Origin: Rhodopirellula islandica | GTDB taxonomy: Bacteria > Planctomycetota > Planctomycetia > Pirellulales > Pirellulaceae | Direction of reading: 5' to 3' | Length of the DNA: 64,000 bases | Assembly (NCBI RefSeq): GCF_001027925.1 | Contig: NZ_LECT01000044.1 | Coordinates: 248,001-312,000 of the forward strand | Part shown: one piece after another, positions 37,566-46,682 of the stretch | How the letters are laid out: each line of letters begins with the position of its first letter | Numbering within the stretch: the stretch's first letter is position 1 | Translations under genes and position numbers: made by a program | The notes under the pieces: generated by a model | Databases searched by the model: none | What the model was told of the DNA's origin: nothing | Seen by the model: only the letters and a program-made list of their open reading frames with translations

Positions 37566-38484
37566 TCCGTGGCAATGGATTGCGAAAACCGTTCGCAGTC
37601 CTGCGGATGCGATTCAGTACGCGTGTGTGCTGGAGGCGACTGCACCCAAAGCAGGCAACGTTCATCCTGTCGCCAAGTTTGATGATCTTTGTTTTGCCGA
37701 CTTTGTTGTGTCCGCTGAAATCGCGGCGAGCGAATTGACGGCCACAACATTGGATTTGGGTGCCACACTGTTGGGGTTGGGTGACCGCGTTCACGCGGTG
37801 ATCCAGCAAACGCGATCCCGGACAAACACCAACGTCAATCTGGGCATCGCGTTGTTGTTGTCCCCGATCGTTGTGGCAGAAGAACGGTATCGAACCTCGG
37901 ACATCTCGTGGACGTTGGACGCGTGGCGTGAGGCCACGGCCAATGTGCTGTCGACGCTGTCGAGCGATCAAAGCCAGCGGATGGGAGAAGCGATCGCGAT
38001 GGCCGCCGCCGGGGGAATGGACGGGGACTATCAACCGGAGGACCCGGCGTTGGATGTTCACGCCGCGTCCAAATCGTTTGACGTGATGGCCGGGATGCGA
38101 GAAGCAAAGGACCGGGACTTGATCGCGGCCGAATACGCAAACGGTTTTGAGAGTTTTTTTGCCGAGGTTGTGCCGATCGTGGAAGCGTCCACGGGCGACA
38201 CCGGCGACCTTCTGTCAGGGATCGCGCTGGCTCATTTGCAACTGTTGGCTGATCGGGGTGACTCGTTGATCGCTCGCAAGAACGGTCGCGAAGCCGAGCG
38301 GCAAATTCGAGATCGAGCTCAGCGTTGCCTGGACGCTTTTGCAAGCGAGGGTGACTTTGAATCAATCGTTGCGTTCGACCATCACTTGCGGAGCGACGGT
38401 CACCGGCTGAACCCAGGCACGACGGCCGACTTCATCGCCGCTGCGGTTTACGTGTGTTTGCGAATGCGCTCTCACCTGTCCTGA
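37555..38484 (+). CDS. Triphosphoribosyl-dephospho-CoA synthase-family protein (CitG-like)
   Basis: 309 residues. The family makes the prosthetic-group precursor of citrate or malonate lyase acyl carriers. Here the pattern ATAPKAGNVHP near residue 28, NTNVNLGIALLLSP near 94 and the helical bundle fit the family, but no citrate or malonate lyase genes are in the window. CitG-like genes also occur in archaeal and bacterial tetrahydromethanopterin gene sets, and this organism has fae and mtdB (60.7-62.2 kb), so a cofactor role in that pathway is a reasonable alternative. Overlaps the hydrolase by 11 bases and is probably translated with it. Confidence 0.75.
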   Translation: MRRDPWQWIAKTVRSPADAIQYACVLEATAPKAGNVHPVAKFDDLCFADFVVSAEIAASELTATTLDLGATLLGLGDRVHAVIQQTRSRTNTNVNLGIALLLSPIVVAEERYRTSDISWTLDAWREATANVLSTLSSDQSQRMGEAIAMAAAGGMDGDYQPEDPALDVHAASKSFDVMAGMREAKDRDLIAAEYANGFESFFAEVVPIVEASTGDTGDLLSGIALAHLQLLADRGDSLIARKNGREAERQIRDRAQRCLDAFASEGDFESIVAFDHHLRSDGHRLNPGTTADFIAAAVYVCLRMRSHLS

Positions 38485-38532
38485 AGTCGTGCCGTTTATC
38501 GAGGCTGCGTTTGAGCGGGTTTCTGATGATGC

Positions 38533-38731
38533 ACCTCTCCTGAAACGAAGTTTGGGGGGAGGTCGAGCGACGCCGTTCAGGCGTACGCGAGGGAGGGGGC
38601 CGAGCATGGGAAGCGGCGCGGATTGCCCTCCCCCGGAAATCTCGCTGAACGCTCGCTTTCCGACCCCTCCCGCTGCGCGGGCGGGGTTCTCAAGGCGCTA
38701 CTGGCACAGCACTTAAAAACTGCACGGCCTC
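38533..38731. repeat. Dispersed intergenic repeat, copy C
   Basis: About 200 bases nearly identical to copy A (8651-8848): GAAACGAAGTTTGGGG, CGACGCCGTTCAGGCGTACG, CTCGCTGAACGCTCGCTTTC, CGACCCCTCCCGCTG, CTGGCACAGCACTTAAAAAC. The right end touches the stop codon of the minus-strand PDZ gene, the same relation as copy A to the ThuA-domain gene. Confidence 0.85.
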
Positions 38732-40244
38732 ATTCCTTGGCTTGCAGTTGTTGCTTCAAACGTTCAATTTCTCGCTGCAACTCTTCCACCGTGGGTGACT
38801 TGGCTTCGGCGGGCAAGGTGTCCGGTTCAGCCACGGGAGTCGGCTTCGCGGGCGGAAGACTTTCGGAGCCGGATACGGCCCCATCGGCCGGCAACGCGAG
38901 CGGATCAATCTCAACGGTTGGCGGCGCGGTGGGCTTGGGCGATGGCAGGGTTTCGGTGGGAGCCGGGAGTGTGAACGACGCCTTGGGTTCGGCACTCGGT
39001 GCAGGCAACTCCTCGCCAGTGGGTGCTTGCGAATTCGATCCGTTGCCACCGAGCATCTTGCCAAACACCGATCCCATCCCGCCAAGGAAACCGCCGGATT
39101 CAGTGCCGCTGGCCTCGGGGGTTTCTTCGTTGGCATTCGCGGCATCCCTTTCGGAGTTCGCGATCGCGGACCGTGTGGGCGCGCCACCGGGACCACCCAT
39201 TTCAATTTGCTTTTGAAGCATGGCGTCGCCCCGAATCAAACCGAATTCGATTTGATCACCTGGTTGGAGGATCGAAATTTCTCGCAGCAAGTCGTCGGTG
39301 CCACGAATGAGCCGACCTGAGGCCGAGACAATTCGATCTCCCACGGCGAGTCCCGCGACTTTGCCCGCGGTGTTCTCGGGGACTGACACGACCGAGACGC
39401 CTCGTTGCGGTGTCGCGTCACGAACTTCGATTCCGAGGGAACCTCGTGAACGGGCGAGCCTAGGAGTGGTGTTGTTCGTTGGCGGTGACAAGCGTTCGGA
39501 GGCTGGTGGGGGAAGTTGCGGCGCGGGCAACTCGTTGGCCCGTGGCTGATTGCGATTGGTGTTGTCCAGGACGCTTTGGCTGGAAGGGGGGAGTGTGATC
39601 GGTGGCTTGGCAGCGACACGAGCGCTGCTGATCGCTGGAACATTTCCGCGATACAGACGCCCGCCTCGGAACAATTGCATGGCGACGGCAGGCGCTTGGC
39701 CGGGCGTGGATCGAATGTCGTCGAGGGCGGAAACCGCTTCATCGAGCGTTCGTGTTCGCGAGTTTCCGATCGCGACGATCAAGTCGCCAGGGCGGACACC
39801 AGCCTCATCGGCTCGTGATTGCGACGAGAAGCCATCGACACGCAGGCCTTGGTAGCCGCCGACGACCGCAGGCGAGACTCGCATGCCGAACTGAACGTCA
39901 TCGGATGCAATTTCACCCGCGCGTCCTGTGGTGGCGGATTGGCCATCGACCGTGGACGCACTCCGCAGGGTTGCCGAGGTGCGGCGGTCGGCTGACGCGT
40001 TGTTCCTCGGGATCGGCGTTGCCAGGGTTCGGGGGCGTGCCGAACTGGCGCGGTTGGAGGCCGCGGGGTTTTGGTACGGTGGCTGGGAAAGCGGAGATGG
40101 CGGAGGCGATTGAATGCGGTTCCGCAAGCGTTCCAGCAGACGTTGGGCCGACGCATCCGAAGCGTCGATCGCATGCAGGCACGAAATCATCGACAGGCAG
40201 ACGGCCCAGCGAATCCAGTTCGAGCGTCGACCTGATCGAAGCAT
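38730..40244 (-). CDS. PDZ-domain protein, membrane anchored or exported
   Basis: 504 residues from the ATG at 40244, which has GGAG seven bases upstream. An N-terminal hydrophobic stretch (residues 10-29) is followed by a Pro/Ser/Arg-rich low-complexity linker. Two PDZ domains follow: GYQGLRVDGFSSQSRADEAG..GDLIVAIGNSRTRTLDEA near residue 140, and SLGIEVRDATPQRGVSVVSV..GLAVGDRIVSASGRLI near 270. After a Pro/Glu-rich stretch the C-terminus is a short coiled coil (PTVEELQREIERLKQQLQAK). No protease domain is present, so it is likely an adaptor. Confidence 0.83.
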   Translation of the reverse strand: MLRSGRRSNWIRWAVCLSMISCLHAIDASDASAQRLLERLRNRIQSPPPSPLSQPPYQNPAASNRASSARPRTLATPIPRNNASADRRTSATLRSASTVDGQSATTGRAGEIASDDVQFGMRVSPAVVGGYQGLRVDGFSSQSRADEAGVRPGDLIVAIGNSRTRTLDEAVSALDDIRSTPGQAPAVAMQLFRGGRLYRGNVPAISSARVAAKPPITLPPSSQSVLDNTNRNQPRANELPAPQLPPPASERLSPPTNNTTPRLARSRGSLGIEVRDATPQRGVSVVSVPENTAGKVAGLAVGDRIVSASGRLIRGTDDLLREISILQPGDQIEFGLIRGDAMLQKQIEMGGPGGAPTRSAIANSERDAANANEETPEASGTESGGFLGGMGSVFGKMLGGNGSNSQAPTGEELPAPSAEPKASFTLPAPTETLPSPKPTAPPTVEIDPLALPADGAVSGSESLPPAKPTPVAEPDTLPAEAKSPTVEELQREIERLKQQLQAKE

Positions 40245-40266
40245 TTGTCTCTCCACTTTAGAAGCG

Positions 40267-40353
40267 ATCCGAAAAGGGGTCTGACCCTTTGGAGGTGTGC
40301 TGTTTTGGTGTAGTTTGCGGCCTCGCCGGAGAGGGTCAGACCCCTTTTCGGAT
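40267..40353. repeat. REP-like inverted repeat between divergent genes
   Basis: The 22 bases at 40267-40288 (ATCCGAAAAGGGGTCTGACC plus two more) are repeated exactly in reverse complement at 40332-40353, with a 43-base loop. AAAAGGGGTCTGACC resembles the ends of elements spread by REP-associated tyrosine transposases in many bacteria. It sits between the PDZ and GNAT gene starts. Confidence 0.85.
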
Positions 40354-40434
40354 GACGGAAGGTTCCTTCGAAACATCGCTTCCCGACGTGTGGGAGCGGG
40401 TTCAGAAGGACGCGGTCAATCGATCATAGAGAGA

Positions 40435-41553
40435 ATGATGGGGAACGCCAACCAATTCGGGTTCGATGAACGGTCCAGTGGAACCCAGGCGGCCCGCCTC
40501 GGTGATGCGGAGGACCAGGCTCTGCGGTTTCGCCCGTTTGCTCTGGCGGAGTTGCCCACGCTGCTGCCCGCGGCGCTGGAACGAATCCCGCCAGGTCGAG
40601 CGGTGATGGTCGCGGACCAAATTCGTTCGGCGATCTCGCGGCAGGTCACCGACCAGCTGATATTGCTAGTCAGCGAGGCTTCTGACGCGATTGCGATCGT
40701 GCTGGGAGCCGCGGACAGCGACATGGCGACCGTTTTGCACGCCGGCCCGATCGTCTTGCCGACGGAGCAAGCATCCCGGCCCGATCATCGAGCAACCGAA
40801 AATTCACAGTTGGCGGTTGGGCTTGGCCGGACACTTGGTCAGATTTGCCAGCAACGGGGCATTCAGTTCCTGCAGTGGGCGACGGCCTGGCCACTGGAAG
40901 AAGCGACCTCGGACGGGCTAGACTCGGGCGGCCCGGGTGCCAAATCCCTTGATTTGCAGGGTTCGTGGCCGCATTGGATGGGGTTCACAAATGTTGGCGA
41001 CCTGGAATATCTCGCGCTCGACCTCAGCGATTCATTTTCGTTGGAGTCTTCGTTGGCGTCCTTGGACGCCCCGCTGCAGTTGGACGCTCTTTCGGTCGAC
41101 GTGAATGATGCCGAGCAGATGAACCAAATGCGGGATTTGGTCCAGCGGACTTACCTCGGGTCGATGGATTGTCCCGCGCTGGAACAATTTCGGACCGCGG
41201 CGCAGATCATGGACGGCTACCAAGAGGTCCCCACGTACGCGCCGGATTTGTGGTTCATGTTGTCAGAACGTCCAGGCGGCGAACCCCTGGGTTGCTTGTT
41301 GATGGCACGCCACGGCGGCGACCCCGCATCGGTTTTAGAAGTGGTCTACATGGGCGTGGTCCCTGATGCGCGAGGCCGCGGTTTCTCACGTGACATCCTT
41401 TCGTTGGCGCTGCAGTGCTGTCGTGAAGAATCTGCCGCCCGAATGATCCTTGCCGTGGATCGATCAAATCGTCCCGCCCGAGACGCCTACATGCGTTTGC
41501 CGATGCAAACCGTGTTGCGAGAATCAGTTTGGGCGAGAAATACTACCGCCTGA
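40435..41553 (+). CDS. GNAT-family acetyltransferase
   Basis: 372 residues, starting at the first of two adjacent ATGs (40435 or 40438). The C-terminal half is a GNAT fold: GCLLMARHGG, VLEVVYMGVVPDARGRGFSRDIL with the acetyl-CoA loop, and RMILAVDRSNRPARDAYMRL. The N-terminal half (about residues 25-200) may be a second, degenerate acetyltransferase-like domain; the acceptor is unknown. Confidence 0.8.
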   Translation: MMGNANQFGFDERSSGTQAARLGDAEDQALRFRPFALAELPTLLPAALERIPPGRAVMVADQIRSAISRQVTDQLILLVSEASDAIAIVLGAADSDMATVLHAGPIVLPTEQASRPDHRATENSQLAVGLGRTLGQICQQRGIQFLQWATAWPLEEATSDGLDSGGPGAKSLDLQGSWPHWMGFTNVGDLEYLALDLSDSFSLESSLASLDAPLQLDALSVDVNDAEQMNQMRDLVQRTYLGSMDCPALEQFRTAAQIMDGYQEVPTYAPDLWFMLSERPGGEPLGCLLMARHGGDPASVLEVVYMGVVPDARGRGFSRDILSLALQCCREESAARMILAVDRSNRPARDAYMRLPMQTVLRESVWARNTTA

Positions 41554-41662
41554 GAATACGAAACACTTGTGCATCGATCTTGAATCCCCTCGCCGGAATG
41601 AGGTATCGACGTTCTGCAGAACGTGCCTCCCTTTTCCGCTCCATGCGCTGTCGTGATTCGAT

Positions 41663-42676
41663 ATGTCTGAAAACTCTCTCTCACCAACCAACCTTGCTTC
41701 CGAAATGAACTTGGGAGCCGCCGAAGTTCCGCCACCAAGTTTTGCCGACGCCACGTCGGACTTGGTCAGTCAGATGACCGAAGGCAACTTCAATGGCCTG
41801 ACGGACTACGCCACCACACATCTGGCGCCCGCGCTTCTTTCAGCGGGCCTGGGTTTGTTTGTTGTCTTCATCGGGTATTTGGTTGCCAAGTATTTGATGC
41901 GCGTGATCAGTCGTCCTGTGTGCCGACGTGTGGACGAGACGCTCGGCAAGTTTGTCGGCAAGATGGTGTTCTATTCGGTGATGTTTGCCGTCGTCGGTGC
42001 TGTGTTGACCAAGTTGGGCGCCCCGCTGGGTGGCTTGGCAGCGATGCTCGCAGCGGCTGGCTTCGCGATTGGTTTGGCATTCCAAGGAACGCTCAGCAAT
42101 TTCGCCTCGGGCGTGCTGATGCTGGTCTTCCGTCCATTCAAAGTCGGTGACGTTGTCAACGCAGCTGGCGTGACAGGCAAAGTCGATGAGATCGATTTGT
42201 TCACAACGACGTTGGACACCCCTGACAACCGACGCATCATTGTTCCCAACAGCGCAATCGCAGGCGGCACGATTGAAAACATCAGTCATCACCAACATCG
42301 CCGCGTCGAAGTGCCCGTCGGTGTGGACTACTCCGCCGACTTACAAACCACCCGAGCGGCACTTCAAAAAGCAGTGGATCAGTTGGCCGCCAATGTGATT
42401 CAAGGCGAAAACCGAGGCAGCGCTGTCGTGCTGGCTGGACTGGGTGACAGTGCCGTGAATTGGAAGGTCCGCATGTGGGTCGCCGGTTCCAATTTTTGGC
42501 CGATGACAGAAGCATTGACCGGCGAAATCAAAATGCAACTGGATGCCGCCGAGATCGGTATCCCCTTCCCTCAAATGGATGTGCACGTGCATCAATTTGC
42601 AGAGGCCGCCGCAAATGCTGAAAAGGCTGGACGCACGCGACCAACCCGTCGTGGCGCAGATCGCATGGTTGGCTGA
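41663..42676 (+). CDS. Mechanosensitive channel of the MscS family
   Basis: Opens on membrane tension to release solutes after osmotic downshift. 337 residues. Membrane helices at about 50-75 and 88-115, then the pore-lining helix GGLAAMLAAAGFAIGLAFQG, followed directly by TLSNFASGVLMLVFRPFKVGDVV, the MscS beta domain. NRRIIVPNSAIAGGTIEN and a C-terminal alpha/beta domain complete the fold. The basic C-terminus (RTRPTRRGADR) is short. Confidence 0.93.
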   Translation: MSENSLSPTNLASEMNLGAAEVPPPSFADATSDLVSQMTEGNFNGLTDYATTHLAPALLSAGLGLFVVFIGYLVAKYLMRVISRPVCRRVDETLGKFVGKMVFYSVMFAVVGAVLTKLGAPLGGLAAMLAAAGFAIGLAFQGTLSNFASGVLMLVFRPFKVGDVVNAAGVTGKVDEIDLFTTTLDTPDNRRIIVPNSAIAGGTIENISHHQHRRVEVPVGVDYSADLQTTRAALQKAVDQLAANVIQGENRGSAVVLAGLGDSAVNWKVRMWVAGSNFWPMTEALTGEIKMQLDAAEIGIPFPQMDVHVHQFAEAAANAEKAGRTRPTRRGADRMVG

Positions 42677-42745
42677 GGGGCAACCGCCTGTGAATCAAGC
42701 AAATGAGGACACCAGCCCCGTGGTCTGTGCCAGCGAATGGTTTGG

Positions 42746-42813
42746 GTAGCGAAACTCGTCCCGAGTCTTGATTTGCGTGACGAAATCCCGAAAGTCTTGA
42801 CGACTTTCGCTAC
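42746..42813. repeat. Imperfect inverted repeat downstream of the MscS gene
   Basis: GTAGCGAAACTCGTC (42746-42760) pairs with GACGACTTTCGCTAC (42799-42813), 14 of 15 positions. The pattern GTAGCGAAAGTCGTC is of a kind I have seen as a dispersed element in related planctomycetes. No gene overlaps. Confidence 0.7.
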
Positions 42814-42896
42814 GGTGATGGGAAGTTCGGGAAACGGCGAATCCGCGAACGAAACCGCTGTCGGCTAGCCCGGCGGTGACGCTGTGAAGTATGCTG

Positions 42897-42927
42897 AGGC
42901 CACCGAGTCAGATCGGTGGCCTTTTTT
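42897..42927 (+). terminator. Rho-independent terminator
   Basis: A perfect 10-base-pair stem (AGGCCACCGA and TCGGTGGCCT) with a six-base loop, followed by a T tract to 42927. It lies 220 bases after the MscS gene and 40 bases before the next gene, so it ends the MscS transcript. Confidence 0.85.
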
Positions 42928-42966
42928 CGTAGATGCCGTTCCATCAAACCATCCATCGGTACGACC

Positions 42967-43689
42967 ATGTGGCACACTAGCCAAGGCGATCGCACGCTCG
43001 ACGGTGCCGAAGCGGAATTGATGCAGCGATTGATTGAATCGCTGCTCGAAGATTTGTTGTTGCAGTTTGATGAAGAGTGGCAACCCGATGCCGATTGGTC
43101 CTGCGACACCGGGGTGGAACTGTTCGACAATCTTCACAGTGAACAACAAATCGCGCTCCTGCATGATGTCGCCCATCACTTGCTCGAGCCCACCCCTGAG
43201 GGCATGACTCTCAGTGCGATTGCCGAAGCCACCGTGGCAGCTCTGTTTGCGGAACTGCATCACCACGTGGAAATGGAATTGGATCTGTCGTTGGACGTCA
43301 ACAATGTTCATTGGCGACAGTTGATTCGCGACGCAGCCATCGAATGCCTCGTCCGCGATGATTTGTTGGGAATGGACCGACCGGCTGACGACGTCATTCA
43401 AGTGGACGAGGTGTTGCCGACTGATTTTCGAATTCCCGATCTGCATTCGCTGGACAGCTTCGCGTGGGATGATCTGATCGAATCGCTCGCGGATCAGATT
43501 TTGTGGGATCGCGATTTTGAAATGGCTTCGCTGTTTTTGGACGAAGACCCTCGGCGATCCGCCACCCGTCGGGAAGTGATGGGAATCGACGCGAATTACT
43601 TTGTGCAAATCCCTCCTGATCCGCGGCCCAGCGAGATGCCCTCGTTGGTGTCAGCAACGCAGGCGTTGATCCGCCGCAAACCACGCTGA
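42967..43689 (+). CDS. Acidic protein of unknown function
   Basis: 240 residues from the ATG at 42967; the frame continues upstream through the terminator, so earlier starts are unlikely. No family recognised. It is strongly acidic and helical, with no signal peptide or membrane helix. Notable are the LHHHVEMELDL run near residue 90 and several Leu-Leu-Glu/Asp stretches. It is followed after 61 bases by surE. Confidence 0.6.
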   Translation: MWHTSQGDRTLDGAEAELMQRLIESLLEDLLLQFDEEWQPDADWSCDTGVELFDNLHSEQQIALLHDVAHHLLEPTPEGMTLSAIAEATVAALFAELHHHVEMELDLSLDVNNVHWRQLIRDAAIECLVRDDLLGMDRPADDVIQVDEVLPTDFRIPDLHSLDSFAWDDLIESLADQILWDRDFEMASLFLDEDPRRSATRREVMGIDANYFVQIPPDPRPSEMPSLVSATQALIRRKPR

Positions 43690-43750
43690 AGAAGACGGCT
43701 CCCCGATCCCGTTTCAAGAATCCCGTCAGACGAACTCACCGACCCAATTG

Positions 43751-44605
43751 ATGAAACGCAACGCGATTCTCTTGACCAATGATGACGGGATTGATGCTCC
43801 CGGTTTGCTCGCGATGCATCGCACGATCACGCAGTGGATTCGTGCGACCGGGAACGCGGACCGGTATGAGATCACGGTGGTCGCGCCGGATCGAGGTCGC
43901 AGTGAATGCGGTCACAGCGTCACCACAACCCGCGACCTCACCGTCACCGAAACACAAACCGGATGGTTCGCGGTGGACGGGACGCCCGTGGATTGCGTTC
44001 GCTCCGCGATGACGGTGCTGTGTCCCCACGCTTCGGTGGTTTTTTCAGGAATCAATGCGGGGGCGAACCTGGGGGTCGATCTGTTGGTCAGCGGAACGTT
44101 TGCCGCGGCTCGAGAAGCGGCGCTGCACGGCGTTCACAGCATGGCGGTGTCGCACTATCGCCGACCGGATGTGCCCAAGACATGGGATCACACGGGGCGT
44201 TGGCTGCGGCCGGTGTTGGATTCGTTTTTCAACGACATCCCGTTGGTCGGAAACCCTCCGGCCCCTGGGCGTGACGCTTCGAGGTTGACGAGGGAGGACG
44301 ACGAGCATCAGCCAGGGCAGCTATGGAATGTCAACTTGCCAGCAATCGATCCCGCGACAGAGATGCCACCCGTTTTCGACTGCGAGGTGGAGCGGCAACC
44401 GATGAAGCGAGCCGGAACGCGGACGGGGCACACCGAGAGCGACGGCACGTCTCAAATTGCGAGTGGATCAGTCGGGTTTGCGAGTCAGCAACCGATTCGG
44501 ATTCAATCGGACTTTCATGGACGCCCCAGGACGTCGGGAACCGATGTGGAACGCTGTTTTTCGGGCCATCTGACGATCAGCCGGATCAGTCCTTATCCCG
44601 CTTGA
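43751..44605 (+). CDS. surE: 5'-nucleotidase SurE
   Basis: Hydrolyses nucleoside 5'- or 3'-monophosphates and short polyphosphate; a stationary-phase enzyme. 284 residues. ILLTNDDGIDAPGL carries the metal-binding Asp pair near residue 10, APDRGRSECGHSVT the phosphate loop, and FSGINAGANLGVDLLVSGT the third motif. The C-terminal half has the usual dimer region, slightly expanded. The start is the ATG at 43751, right after an in-frame TTG. Confidence 0.93.
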   Translation: MKRNAILLTNDDGIDAPGLLAMHRTITQWIRATGNADRYEITVVAPDRGRSECGHSVTTTRDLTVTETQTGWFAVDGTPVDCVRSAMTVLCPHASVVFSGINAGANLGVDLLVSGTFAAAREAALHGVHSMAVSHYRRPDVPKTWDHTGRWLRPVLDSFFNDIPLVGNPPAPGRDASRLTREDDEHQPGQLWNVNLPAIDPATEMPPVFDCEVERQPMKRAGTRTGHTESDGTSQIASGSVGFASQQPIRIQSDFHGRPRTSGTDVERCFSGHLTISRISPYPA

Positions 44606-44942
44606 GGGCCAATGCCGCATTGGAGCAGCATGATTGGCGGGGTTCCAAGTTCACCAAAGCGGCGGGCTGGTTGAGCGCAAGGCCGTGGAGGTTCTCGAAT
44701 GGGGGCACCTTCGAGACTGAATTTTTTGCCAAATTCCTTCGGAGGATCCGAAGGCCGGATTCACACGGTGAGCGATTTCGCACCAACCGCAGGTTCACAC
44801 TGGTCCCTTAAAGCACAGTTGCGGGACTCATGGATGGAGTTGATCCATCGTCGTCTGTCGTTCACTCACCCTCAGACGTGTTCCGAGGAACATGCAGGCA
44901 GGGTGCGAGAGCGGACCGGGATCCAGTGTGAGAAAGCGGCAT
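44606..44942. other. Gap downstream of surE and csrA (convergent)
   Basis: 337 bases with no supported gene. One small perfect hairpin (CCTTCGG-AGGAT-CCGAAGG, 44736-44754) might end either transcript, but no T tract follows it closely. Confidence 0.5.
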
Positions 44943-45188
44943 TCAACGTTCGGCTTGACCCGCGACAGCGATGTCATGTTCCAGAACCGCAGAGTTCGGA
45001 GCACCCGCTTTGTGCTGCTGAACAGGAGCAACGCTCTCCTTTTTGTCCAACTCACCACGGACGATCGAAACTTCTCGTGGAGCTTCGATCCCAATGGCGA
45101 CGCGATTGCCAGCGATGCGATTGACCGTGATCACGATGTTGTCACCGATGACCAGCTTTTCGCCTTCTTTTCGACTGAGTACCAACAT
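44943..45188 (-). CDS. csrA: Carbon storage regulator CsrA
   Basis: A dimeric RNA-binding protein that controls translation at GGA motifs in leaders. 81 residues from the ATG at 45188: MLVLSRKEGEKLVIGDNIVI, then the RNA-binding GIEAPREVSIVRGEL. The last 25 residues are an extension of no known fold. AAAGGA is seven bases upstream of the start. The upstream region holds hairpins with GGA, which could be autoregulatory. Confidence 0.93.
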   Translation of the reverse strand: MLVLSRKEGEKLVIGDNIVITVNRIAGNRVAIGIEAPREVSIVRGELDKKESVAPVQQHKAGAPNSAVLEHDIAVAGQAER

Positions 45189-45581
45189 TTCTGAATCCTT
45201 TCCCGGAGGGATACTTTTGCGTTTTGAAAATCGTTTCAAGTGTTGGTCGTTCAAGATCAACCTCTCTGATGTGAGAGGGCCGATGCCGAACCCGTTTGCA
45301 ACAGGAAGCAACTCGCTTCCTGTGGAAACTTTAATGAGCAATACCTGCGCCATAAAGTTCGCCCAAACCACCGAATCTTCGCAATAATTTCGCTCGTGCT
45401 AAAAAATTGCATCTCAAATCGATTTCGAATCGCTTTGAGAACCGATCTGATTCGGATCGATCATCCACCAGGTGATGGATGTCTCACCAAACTCATTTCA
45501 AAACGAGAGGCCGTCTCACCCTGAGACAACTGAGTCTCTCGTCCACACAAGTAGTATCAGCTTGGGGCGTGACACGTTTGG
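45189..45581. other. Leader region between mtnA and csrA with hairpins
   Basis: 393 bases between two minus-strand genes, with no gene. One perfect 9-base-pair hairpin (ACAGGAAGC-AACTC-GCTTCCTGT, 45301-45323) puts AGGA on both strands' reading near the csrA leader. At 45513-45538 one GAGAC segment can pair with either flanking GTCTC, giving two mutually exclusive hairpins downstream of mtnA. Confidence 0.55.
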
Positions 45582-46652
45582 TCACGCACGCAGATGAGCC
45601 AGGACTTTTTCGGTGTTGGGGCCTGGAATCACGCCTTTTTCAGTGACCAATGCCGTCACCAAATCAGCCGGCGTGACGTCAAACGCCGGATTCACCACCG
45701 CAACACCCTCGGGAGTTTGTCGCGGTGAGTCGGTTCCGCAGGGGTACGAGACCTCGTCGCCGTCGCGTTGCTCGATCGGAATCAAATCGCCTGATTCCAG
45801 TTCCGGGTCGAAGGTGTTTGTCGGTGCTGCGACGTAGAACGGGAGGTTGTGGTGCTTGGCCAGCACCGCCAGAGGGTAGGTGCCGATTTTGTTCGCGACG
45901 TCCCCGTTGGCCGCGATTCGGTCGGCGCCCACGATGACGGCATCGACCAGCCCCTGCCGCATCAGGCTGCCTGACATCGAATCGGTGCAAACCGTCACGG
46001 GAATTCCGGCTTGATGCAGTTCCCAGGCCGTCAGTCGGGCTCCCTGCAGCAATGGCCGCGTTTCATCGGCAAATACTTGCAGTGTGTGACCCGATTCTTG
46101 CAGGTGGTAGATCGGTGCCAGAGCCGTTCCCCACATCGAGGTGGCCAGCGCCCCTGCGTTGCAGTGCGTCATGACGCGTTGGCAATCGGCCAACAGCGTC
46201 GCGCCGTGTCGACCGATGGACCGGCACATTTGCCGGTCATCATCGTGAATGCGAACCGCCTCCGCGACCAATCGCTCGCGGAGTTCGGCGACCTGACCGG
46301 AAAACCCATCGACAATGGCCCGCATGCGATCCAGGGCCCAGAACAAATTGACCGCCGTGGGGCGACTGGTCGCCAGGTGATCGATCGTTTGCCGATACCG
46401 AGTCTGCGCTTCTGGCAGGCTCGCGTCGGCATTCACACTGACCGGGGTCAGTGTGACCCCGTAGGCCGCAGCGATGCCGATGGCCGGCGCACCGCGAACG
46501 ACCAATCGTTGAATCGCATCGTGCGTTTGGTCAACCGTGGTGCAGACCAAACGCGTCAGCGTTCCAGGCAACTTGGTTTGATCCAGCAGATCCAGTTCTG
46601 CGGGCCGCCCGTTGTGGGCGGCGTGATATCGAATCGTTTCAGCATCGTTCAC
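45582..46652 (-). CDS. mtnA: Methylthioribose-1-phosphate isomerase
   Basis: Isomerises methylthioribose 1-phosphate to the ribulose form in methionine salvage. 356 residues. The conserved cysteine is in MTHCNAGALAT and the aspartate in VGADRIAANGDVANKIGT; RGAPAIGIAAAYG is the substrate loop. eIF2B-like paralogues lack these residues, so the call is firm. It follows the Gfo/Idh/MocA gene by 30 bases on the same strand and may be cotranscribed; no other mtn gene is in the window. Confidence 0.94.
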   Translation of the reverse strand: MNDAETIRYHAAHNGRPAELDLLDQTKLPGTLTRLVCTTVDQTHDAIQRLVVRGAPAIGIAAAYGVTLTPVSVNADASLPEAQTRYRQTIDHLATSRPTAVNLFWALDRMRAIVDGFSGQVAELRERLVAEAVRIHDDDRQMCRSIGRHGATLLADCQRVMTHCNAGALATSMWGTALAPIYHLQESGHTLQVFADETRPLLQGARLTAWELHQAGIPVTVCTDSMSGSLMRQGLVDAVIVGADRIAANGDVANKIGTYPLAVLAKHHNLPFYVAAPTNTFDPELESGDLIPIEQRDGDEVSYPCGTDSPRQTPEGVAVVNPAFDVTPADLVTALVTEKGVIPGPNTEKVLAHLRA

Positions 46653-46682
46653 ATCAGGGACCGTTGCGCGAGGTTTGGAAAA

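Noticed and set aside
42916-42966. A GTG start at 42916 for the acidic unknown protein
   Set aside because: It lies in the stem and T tract of a strong terminator, so transcripts would rarely include it; the ATG at 42967 is preferred.
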